Assembly: GCA_003116995.1 (NCBI GenBank)
Contig: BDSL01000144.1
Span: forward strand, 1 to 64,000
Direction of reading: 5' to 3'
Source: Yamagishiella unicocca
Taxonomy: Eukaryota > Chlorophyta > Chlorophyceae > Chlamydomonadales > Volvocaceae
Length of the DNA stretch: 64,000 nt
The notes below the pieces were generated by a model, which made no database searches, was not told where the DNA came from, and saw nothing but the letters and a program-made list of their open reading frames with translations. Position 1 is the stretch's first letter. Each line of letters begins with the position of its first letter. Below are positions 57,401-64,000 of the stretch, piece by piece. The position numbers were made by a program, and so were the translations under genes.

Positions 57401-57499
57401 TACTCCAGCGCACACCTGTGCAGGCTCCTTGGAGGCCTGCGGCTTTTCTGCCGGGGGAGCTTCAACTACGGCAACGTCCTTGCAGCAAACTCCGCCCAT
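43239..57499 (-). CDS. Membrane-anchored GAF-PAS-TKL protein kinase
   Basis: Twenty exons: 57499-57416, 57258-56367, 55368-55246, 54698-53969, 53520-53377, 53068-52973, 52425-52314, 52193-52043, 50799-50743, 49940-49766, 49299-49167, 48724-48567, 48310-47129, 46778-46655, 46355-46230, 45822-45727, 45160-45092, 44785-44738, 43964-43798, 43326-43239 (1584 residues, all phases consistent). The N terminus MGGVCCK fits N-myristoylation at Gly2 plus palmitoylation at Cys5/6. Residues 29-590 are mostly disordered. A GAF domain (about 594-727) and a PAS domain (about 745-860, MFVDTSKPGWEVLYTN and WEHVTGIPREHVMGR) precede the kinase (about 921-1580): GKGGFGSVYYG, VAVK (K947), HGDLTAWN (D1435), ADFGLSR (D1464), MPPE, TDVFAFGVLLWQMYTG. 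The HGDL loop and the HMPPE end are typical of algal tyrosine kinase-like kinases. All catalytic residues are present, so it should be active. Exon 13 adds some 380 Ala/Gly-rich residues between strands 4 and 5. The ligand is unknown. Confidence 0.92.
43705..43752 (+). repeat. Dispersed repeat R2
   Basis: It reads TTTAAACGGTTTTTTCTCGC, then ATCCACGGGTCTTCCTCGAA. It is in the last kinase intron, in antisense to transcription. Confidence 0.75.
44020..44097 (-). repeat. Dispersed repeat R2, longest copy
   Basis: On the minus strand it starts with CCAACCCAGTTCTCCAGCAT, then GCATCTCAAAACTTCTG, TTTTAAACG, and ends with CATCCACGGGTTTCCCTCGA. It defines the full element of about 80 bp and lies in kinase intron 18. 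Confidence 0.75.
44812..44865. repeat. GGGGCAGGGGCG repeat
   Basis: Four to five 12-bp units lie in kinase intron 17, just upstream of the exon 18 acceptor, where they form the pyrimidine tract on the coding strand. Confidence 0.8.
45535..45715. repeat. CCCGCGACACCCACCCTGCC minisatellite
   Basis: About seven irregular units of 22-37 bp lie in kinase intron 16, right next to the exon 16 donor. Confidence 0.85.
45935..45965 (-). repeat. Dispersed repeat R3
   Basis: On the minus strand it reads CCGTTTCCTATGTCGTGTAG, then CCGGGCC. It is in kinase intron 15. Confidence 0.6.
46960..47082. repeat. ACACGGACAT/ACACAGACAG repeat
   Basis: This 10-bp-period repeat in kinase intron 13 lies near the exon 13 donor. 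Confidence 0.8.
48342..48368 (-). repeat. Dispersed repeat R3
   Basis: On the minus strand it reads CACGTCGTGTAACCGGTCTT. It is in kinase intron 12. Confidence 0.6.
48436..48472 (-). repeat. Dispersed repeat R3
   Basis: On the minus strand it reads CCGTTTCCTATGTCTAGTAA, then CCGGGTCTTC. It is the second R3 copy in the same intron, about 80 bp away. Confidence 0.6.
49683..49767. repeat. AGGGTCGCTCCCTC minisatellite at a splice donor
   Basis: Five to six units of 14-16 bp begin at the donor of kinase exon 10 (coding strand GTGAGGGAGCGACCC). Confidence 0.8.
50636..50664 (-). repeat. Dispersed repeat R2, short
   Basis: On the minus strand it reads TCCGCGGGTCTTCCTCGAAA. It is in kinase intron 9. 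Confidence 0.55.
51268..51318 (+). repeat. Dispersed repeat R2
   Basis: It reads ACGTTTTTTTCTCGCATCCA, then TGGGTCTTCCTCGAACCCC. It is in kinase intron 8. Confidence 0.7.
51474..51842. repeat. 16-18-bp minisatellite (CACCCCAGGTGGTCCCCC)
   Basis: About 22 units lie in kinase intron 8. Variants end in GGTGCTTCCCCT instead of GGTGGTCC. The array is open in several frames on both strands and gives false proline-rich ORFs. Confidence 0.95.
51942..51975 (+). repeat. Dispersed repeat R3
   Basis: It reads GATGTCGTGTAAACCGCGTC. It is in kinase intron 8, near the exon 8 donor. Confidence 0.5.
52550..52595 (-). repeat. Dispersed repeat R2 ends, duplicated
   Basis: GGTTCGAGGGAGACCCGCGG and GGTTCGAGGAAGACCCGCGG occur in direct tandem. 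Related pieces lie at 52440-52490. They are in kinase intron 6. Confidence 0.55.
52905..52937 (-). repeat. Dispersed repeat R3
   Basis: On the minus strand it reads CACGTCGCGTAAACTGTCTT and a T run. It lies about 40 bp from the exon 6 donor of the kinase. Confidence 0.5.
55058..55124 (+). repeat. Dispersed repeat R2, long copy
   Basis: It reads CACCAGCATGCATCTCAAAG, then TCTGTTCTAAACGGG, then CATCCACGGGTCTTCCTCGA. It is in kinase intron 3, with a second short R2 end at 55205-55236. Confidence 0.75.
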
Positions 57500-60175
57500 C
57501 TTGCGTGCACCTCTTGGCGTTGATGACAAAAATTTAGATGAAGCACTATTCGCCGGCCACAACGGGCCAGTGATCCATGACAATGCACATTCTCTGTAGC
57601 ACGTCTATACTGTTCAAGGAAGCAAGGGACTTTGCTCGAGTGGTCGGAAAGTTCTTTCTTCTGTACGGCATAAAATGATACCAGCCAGCATGCAACAGAC
57701 GACGTCCTCTTCCCTAGTATAGGTAGCGAAGTGACGCTCGTTACCGAGTTGACGCCCTTGTCGTCGGGTTGACAACAGGCAAGATCGCGAATCTAATCTT
57801 TCTGGTTGCCTGGTTGGATACCGCCGAGACATTACACAGAGCTTCGCCCAGGCCTAACAGACACCAAATACTAGTCGTGGTGGCAAATACCCCTATCAAC
57901 GTCGACCAAGGTGTCGCTGCAACACCCACTCCCACCCCCGCCCTTCCCTTGCAAACCCTCTCAAGGAGCCACCCTCCGCTCTTGTTGCTCCCTCAACATC
58001 ATTTATTTGGCAAGGAGTCCCAAGCGCCAAGATGTTTGTTGAAGCATACCCATCCTTGCTGGTACCGTCTTGTGCGTCGTGTGCCGGTGCTCCCTCAGTG
58101 TTTGTGAAGCTGAGAGGAAACCCGTAGGTCGGGGGCGGCGGAGCATTGCTTCTACCCGCGATGTTAGACCCATTTTAGTTATCAGCCCTCCCAGAATAGC
58201 TGGCAACCTGGACCCGCCCTGACCCGCCTGGATGCGGGCCGCCGCGGTCTCTGTATGCAAGGGAAGGCAAGGGCACCACCCCTACCATCCACAGCCCTAA
58301 GCAGGCTTCAAGGAGCTCTCGTTGTGATCTTTCGCCGGCGTGCTCCTCTCGCGTTGACGAAATGGAACCTTGCCGCCAGCTGCTCGACTTCCTCCTCCCT
58401 TCCCTGGAGGTGCTCCCAGAGGCTCACGGCCGCCTTGCAGCTTTGGAGGACATGTGCTTGCGAGGGGGCCCTCTTCTCCGCCCGTCTAGTTGCACCAGCA
58501 GCTGACTCCCAGCCAGCAGGTCGAGCGCGGAGGAGGGCTCAGCGAGCACGCCATAGCGACGGCAACAGTGACGGTCCCCCCGCAGCCGGCTGAGCAGCGG
58601 CAGGCCTGCGCCTGAGTGTGCACAGCCGGAGAGTGCTGACCCCCGCCAACACGGCAGCACACTGTCCCTAACAGGCTGGGGACGCGACGCCATGCGGTAC
58701 GACAGCATTCGTAGGTGCCGTACTGTGCCGTACTGTTCTCCAGAGCAGCTTTACAGGCGGCGATGCCAATGTACAGGCCCGCGACTACGCGCGCCGACGC
58801 AACACGAGGAGTGCCGTTGGGCGCATGAGCGTTCGCGCAAGGACGCAAGCGAGCTGGGATCAACGCAATAATAATAATTTAGCCTCCGGGGGACGGCTTG
58901 GGTGGGTCGATGCCGACGGGCTGCGGTGAACCCGGACGAGCGCTGATGACAGACCCACACGGACGTCCCATCTGCCTTCACATACACGCACATACACACA
59001 CCCCTACCGTGCAGCTGCACGCGCTAAAACCCACATGCGCAGAAGGGAGCCAGCCGAGCCGCCTTTTGCTCAATGCGCCTCGCTTGCCGAGGGGGGACCG
59101 CAGCGAACGGGCCGACGGGCAACTCAGCCGAGCGAGCAGTTACTACAAATGACAACAGCAACGACAACAAGGGGGTTGAAGTCAGCATTTGGTTTTGCTC
59201 CCAGCAGGCCGCCAGCGGCCGTAACAAAACTTTAAAAAACTAACTAAATAGCTCATCACGACCACGACTCGACATCCCGAAAAATGCAAAAAGTGCGCGG
59301 GGAGCCAGAAAGGCGGAAAGCAGGCCGCCCGAACGAAGCGAAGCCACACGGCACGCGGACTGCCGCCACTTGAGGACGTGCGCCCTGCACACTATTCCGC
59401 GCGTGGTGTCGGCGGATGGGATGGACGAGGTCGACACGCACGTCTGCCACACGCGCATTTGGGGGAGAGGATGCTGCACACCCGCCCCCACCGCCCCCTA
59501 GGGGCGTTCAAAACCACACAATTGCAATGCACCTCGGAGCATCTGTCGACACCCCCTGTCCTCTTCGTTCCCTGCTTCTAGCGGCCCAGACCCAACCCAC
59601 CCATGACGAAAAACGGGCCGCCCAGCGCCCACACAAATGTATCTGGACCTCACCTTCGCAACAAAGTACTACTACAAAAAGCGACAAGTACTACACCTTA
59701 GCAACAAAGTACTACTACTACTACAAAAAACATCGCCTCGAGCGTGCGGGCACACCATTCGCCCCCGATACCTCCTGCCGCCGCGGCACCTGGACTGGGT
59801 CCCAGAAAACACCCCACGGATGGAAGGCGAGGCTCGAATGCGTGCGAGGAGGAGTGGGGAGGGGAAGGGAGGTCGGTCCAGCGGCGGCCAGCGCGGGTCC
59901 GTGGCCCGGGTGGTGTCGTACACCCCGGCGCGCCGCTTGCCGTACCACGTGACCCCAGCCCAAACCGCCGCACGCTGCGCCCCCGTGGCTTTAGCGCGGC
60001 TTCAGGGCCACAGCCCGCGAAACGCCTGAGCTTGAAACTACGGGTCAACCGCTGGGATGGGGGGGGGTGGCATACAGACCCGGTGAGGGGGCCACGAAAA
60101 CTAAGCCGGTACGCGGCAGCCGTTCGGTTGGCTGTCCACGTGTCCAGTCACAAAACCCATTCGCGACGTCAATGT

Positions 60176-60256
<81 letters not shown>
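60176..60256. repeat. Pure (AGC)n/(CAG)n, about 27 units
   Basis: It is uninterrupted, unlike the coding glutamine tracts in this window. It lies outside any gene model. Confidence 0.95.
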
Positions 60257-60257
<1 letters not shown>

Positions 60258-60279
60258 GGGTCCCCAGCACACCGCAATA

Positions 60280-60340
60280 TCAGGCGATGCGCCCAAGGGC
60301 CCTATCTTCTGGTCTGGGGCCCGCTGTAACAGTTACTGCA
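60280..60340 (+). repeat. Dispersed repeat R1
   Basis: It reads TCAGGCGATGCGCCCAAGGG, then TCTGGGGCCCGCTGTAACAG. It begins 24 bp after the CAG tract. Confidence 0.7.
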
Positions 60341-63027
60341 GCACCGCACACGCTGCACCAGCTCCACGCCGCTGCGACCTCCCTCCACCGCCGCCCGTGC
60401 CTCAAGAGGCCCCCCCCCGCCGCGGCGGAGGCCCCTCCGGATCTCCAGTCCTGCCGTACAGCTCCGAAACCTATTCGTCGTACTACACAATGACCCAGCG
60501 GGCCGGATCTCTGCGCGCGCCAACGCACCACCCCGCACACCAAGTGGCCCCCCGGCCTCCGCCCAACCGCCCCATCCGCAATGCAAAAGCGCACATCCCA
60601 AAACGTGTTATTGCCACCCAAGTGGCTAGGAGCACGGCCACTCGTCAGCCCCCACGCACCCGCATCTCCTCCTCCCGTCCTGTCCCTACCTCAGCACTCC
60701 GCACACCAAGCACGAGCCGCCAACCCCCTCACCATATCCGCACAGCTCGGCACATGTAGGCGCAGCGCCGCGCCCCTCCAGGGAGCACCACACCACCCCG
60801 CCCCCGGTCTACCTTACACGCCGGATGCCGTACTGTACGACTTGGCAAGAAGCACCACCACCCGGCAGGTCGCCACATACCGGCGCCTGCGTCCTGCCCC
60901 CCCTCCCGCAGCACCCCCCGCAGCCCCCCCCGCAGCACCCCCATCCATTATTGAGCCAAGGTTTTCCATTTTAGGGCGGTTGGCGGCCGCCTCCGGCCCC
61001 CTTCGCTTCCAGCGCGAAAGGCGTGATTCAAAACTCGCGGCTGGCTGCGACCGGCGCGCGCGCACAGTACGACAAAAAGATCCATATTCCCACCAAGACC
61101 ATATCATTGACGGCGCCCACCTTGTCCGAGCATGCCGCTGCCACCTGGAAGACCGCCACCACATCCACGCAAACACGCCGCGTGAATTCCGCCGCCACAA
61201 ACACACCACAAACGCGCCGCGCAGTACCCCGGCATTTCACACCCTCCACGCGACCCAGTCCTGGGAGCGGCGCTCTCGCGCCCCCTCCCGCGCTCGCCTC
61301 CCCCCTCCCCCATGCCGATTTTCGTGTCACCGGTTTCACATCACCACTCCCCCATGCCTCCGGGTTCCGGGCCCCGAGCGCAGCAGCCCCCAGGGGCTCC
61401 ATCGCCGCCGCGCGGATATGTACGACAATCCCTCGAATCCCTTAGCACTGACCCGGGTCCAACCTTGGACTGGGCCACGTAAAAATGTGGAAGGCATGGA
61501 TAGGTTTTCGTTGGGCGGCGCGGGCGGCGCGGGCGGCGCGGCGCAGGGCGCAGCTGCCGCCCCGAAACCACCGTGCAGCCGTTACGAAATCCAACCAGGC
61601 GGGTCTTATTCGCGACGTTTTAGTGATGACGTCACTCGCGCGTGGCGTCACGGGGTCATGCATCGCTTGCTGCGCTTCACACACACGGTTGTCTGCTCCG
61701 GAACCACAGATCAAGGGGGCAGCTCACGGGAGCCGCGCGCCCCAGGATGTGCTGCACCGCCCCCACCGCCTCTCGTCACACCCATCCCGACAGCCAAACC
61801 AGGTTTTCCATCATGCGCACTCAAACGCGTGTTCCAAAACTATTCGCCGCCGAATTTCCTCTCCTCCGTCTCCTATGTCCTGTAAACGGTTTTCTCACAC
61901 ACACACACGGATTCCGGATTCCTCCGGATTCCTTGGTCTCCTCGCGTTCCGTCTCCTTCGCGGCTCAGCGCAGCATCTATAACACACACTCCTCCCGCGG
62001 CCCCCCCTATTTGCCAGGTGCGGCCTCATGGCCGCGCCGTTGCGTCGTACGGCAATCCACCTTGCGAGCCTTCCCCCCTCGCCCCCACGTGCCGCAGCTC
62101 ATCAGCGCTCGCTGCGCAGCCGGCGAAGGGTGCACCTGCGTACGACATACACAATGCCGCAGCTCACCAGCAAACACAAAGCCGCAGCGCACCAGCAACG
62201 CGCGCGCGTGAACTCTCCATTCTCCTGCCCTTTTGCGCGCCTCATTTTCTTCTACTTCGTCCTCTTCACACGCGCGCTAGCCCATCAGCAGTGCGCCACG
62301 GCGGCCGCGGTTGGGTGAACCCCTCCTTGTACTAACGGCCGGGCCAACCCTACCGGGTATTCTTCAGTACGAGAGTACGACATGACGTCATCATCCATCC
62401 CCTGACCTCCGTCTTCCGTCGTTGCTGCAGCCGTCGACGGCATCAGCACGGCCTCTTGCCCCATCCCCGCAACCCCTGCATGGACGATCGCACCCAATCC
62501 TACGCATCGCACTCTCCTCGATGCAAGGCGGGCCTCCGTTGACGCAACAGAAATATTTTCACTTCTCATCACCTCCCATGTCATTCAACCGTCCCACGTG
62601 GTTGCCAACCGCCTCTCACGGCGCGCCCAGGCGGGGGCCCTTTTCGCTTTCCTTCCAATATGTTGCAACAACACAACAAAACACAACAAAACGTAACATA
62701 ACCCAAAGCAACACTGCCCTCACTGCTTTGCAATCGCCCGAGCGCCGCAAGCCTTCCGCTCCGCTCGCCAAAGCCGCGACAGCCTCCCTCCAAAGCCATC
62801 GGCGGCTACGATTTCCAGCTGCGGCTTTTATGGTGAGGAGAGGAAAGCCGCAGCTAAGTCGTAACACTCCAGGTGTACAATGCGCGGTACAACGTATAGA
62901 CTTGCAATTCTCTGTGGTTTCGGAGCCCGCCCCCCAACGCGCGTCCAGCGCGGGCGACAGTACCCGGGGGCGGGGCCCCGTGCCGCGTGGCCAAGCAGCC
63001 GCAGTAACGTGCCCATCGCCAGTAGCG

Positions 63028-63140
63028 CCCGCAGCAGCAGCGGCAGTAGCGGCAGTAGCGGCAGTAGCGGCAGCAGCGGCAGCGGCAGCAGCAGCAGAGG
63101 CAGCAGCGGCAGCAGCAGCGCCCGCAGCAGCAGCAGCGGA
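63028..63140. repeat. GCAGTAGCG/GCAGCGGCA tandem repeat
   Basis: This 9-bp-period repeat lies directly after the cyclase stop codon, in its 3' UTR on the coding strand. Confidence 0.85.
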
Positions 63141-63144
63141 GCGC

Positions 63145-63919
63145 CTAGAGGTACACCCCCAGTACCCGGTGCAGCTGCTCGCCCTTCTCCTCGGCCGCGT
63201 CGTTGGCGCAGAAGAACGTGGGCATGACACCTGTGCAAGCGGACGATACCCACAACGCCGTGGGGCGGGCCGGCGGGCGGGCATGCGGGCGGGCGGGGCT
63301 CAAAGCGTGTTTTTTCATAGCCTACGGTTTGCCGACTCAGCAAACAGGGGGGCTGGAGGGGGCAGGCATGGCTGCGTTGGTAAAAAAACAAAGTTGAAGC
63401 CTGGTGAAGCCTGGGCGTGACGCGAACTTAGCCTATTGGCCGAGGTGGCCGATGCGAAGAGACTGCGTCGGCAACACTGTATAGCTTGTGATGGCGTTTG
63501 CGGAGGTCATTGACGACTCCAGGGCCAGGTAAGCAAAACACGAAGCAGGACGCTACGAGTACCACCCGCCTCCCACGCCCTCTTGGTGGTTTCCAGCTCG
63601 AACCCCAGCTCGAACCCCAGCTTGCACCCCAGCTCGAACCCCAGCTCGAACCCCAGCTTGCACCCCAGCTCGAACCCCAGCTCGAACCCCAGCTTGAACC
63701 TCAGCTCGAACCCCAGCTCGAACCCCAGCTCGAACCCGAGGCAGCCCACTTCCACAGCTCGAACCCGCCATAAGGGCGCACCCCCTCGCTCACCCTTGCC
63801 CTTGACCTGCACCCCCCCTGTTGGCTCCCACTGCTCGTTGGGCAGCAGTGCGTGCGTGTCTCCGGACACGTGAATGCAGCCGGGCTTGGAGGTGCTCTCC
63901 ATGCGGCTGGCGGTGTTGA
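63145..63919 (-). CDS. Class III adenylyl/guanylyl cyclase, C-terminal end (partial; gene continues past the window)
   Basis: Two exons are visible: 63919-63794 and 63230-63145 (stop TAG at 63147-63145). They join in phase and give (V)NTASRMESTSKPGCIHVS, a linker with HALLPNEQWEPTGGVQVKGKG, then VMPTFFCANDAAEEKGEQ and the end VLGVYL. NTASRMEST carries the Asn and Arg that stabilise the transition state in class III cyclases, and VKGKG is the usual strand near the end of the domain. The protein ends soon after the catalytic domain. The N-terminal part, including the metal-binding Asp residues and the residues that decide ATP versus GTP, lies outside the window. Substrate and membrane topology are therefore unknown. 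Green algae have many such cyclases, often with multi-domain sensor regions. Confidence 0.85.
63588..63772. repeat. 12-bp minisatellite (AGCTCGAACCCC)
   Basis: About 15 units with AGCTTGCACCCC and AGCTTGAACCTC variants lie in the last cyclase intron. The array is open in frames on both strands, so it mimics a short-repeat protein. Confidence 0.95.
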
Positions 63920-64000
63920 CTGCGCGGCGGAGGAGGGGGTGGGTATGGGTTGCGGTAGGGGGTTGAGTCGGCCGGGTGTGGAGTCGGGGATGAGGGAACC

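Larger units (their letters stand above)
57500..63144. other. Region between the kinase and the cyclase with no supported gene
   Basis: 57500-57760 should hold the kinase promoter. 58250-58700 has short open frames on both strands without a known domain. A 46-codon ATG frame at about 58361-58501 on the plus strand is the only compact one. 59150-59230 and 59640-59740 are AT-richer with ACAACAACG/CTACTACAA runs. 60280 has an R1 copy. 60400-62400 is C-rich with long open frames but no recognisable protein. 62660-62710 has AACACAACAAAAC repeats. 63030-63140 is a GCAGCGGCAGTAGC repeat in the cyclase 3' UTR. Confidence 0.5.

Noticed and set aside
60581..61885. 434-codon plus-strand open frame
   Set aside because: Pro/Ala/Arg-rich translation typical of random GC-rich DNA; no recognisable motif and overlapping frames on both strands are equally open.
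62422..63420. 332-codon plus-strand frame with polyalanine
   Set aside because: It runs through the GCAGTAGCG repeat and antisense to the last cyclase exon.

Overview
This window comes from a nuclear genome of a green alga, most likely of the Chlamydomonadales (volvocine or Chlamydomonas-like). The signs are very high GC, genes broken into many short exons with GT-AG introns, Ala/Gly/Gln-rich low-complexity insertions inside conserved domains, dense minisatellites, and a gene set of that type: PCH2/TRIP13, a GAF-PAS-TKL kinase with an HGDL catalytic loop, and a class III nucleotide cyclase. I see no bacterial operons, rRNA, tRNA or CRISPR array. The species is an inference.

Layout. 1-7022 is a head-to-tail pile of seven 3'-terminal retrotransposon units ending in nearly the same tail. 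7276-14446 (minus) is a 12-exon gene that reads as a J-domain co-chaperone fused to mitochondrial enoyl-CoA/ACP reductase (MECR). 15362-20872 (minus) is a 5-exon gene of unknown function with a possible PIP box. It lies head-to-head, 270 bp away, with PCH2/TRIP13 (21143-27220, plus, 12 exons). 27221-33072 is repeat-rich intergenic DNA with a second retroelement pile on the minus strand (29945-32271). 33073-38569 (plus, 10 exons) is a type II membrane glycoside hydrolase-like protein. 38570-43238 has no supported gene. 43239-57499 (minus, 20 exons) is a 1584-residue N-terminally lipidated GAF-PAS-protein kinase. 57500-63144 has no supported gene. 63145 to the right edge (minus) is the 3' end of an adenylyl/guanylyl cyclase.

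The exon models were built by hand. For the five complete genes every intron phase matches and the summed length is divisible by three (665, 957, 528, 578 and 1584 residues), which supports them strongly, but start codons and a few junctions remain open. The genes do not form one pathway. PCH2 acts on meiotic HORMA proteins, the kinase and cyclase are signalling proteins, MECR belongs to mitochondrial fatty-acid synthesis, and the hydrolase probably acts in the secretory pathway or cell wall.

The most interesting points are: (1) the J-domain/MECR fusion; (2) a LINE (A) and two shorter elements (B, C) that share or have acquired a common 3' tail and are joined end to end, twice in the order C-B-A; (3) three families of short repeats found mostly in introns; (4) minisatellites that start at, and copy, 5' splice sites; (5) the PCH2/unknown-gene bidirectional promoter.
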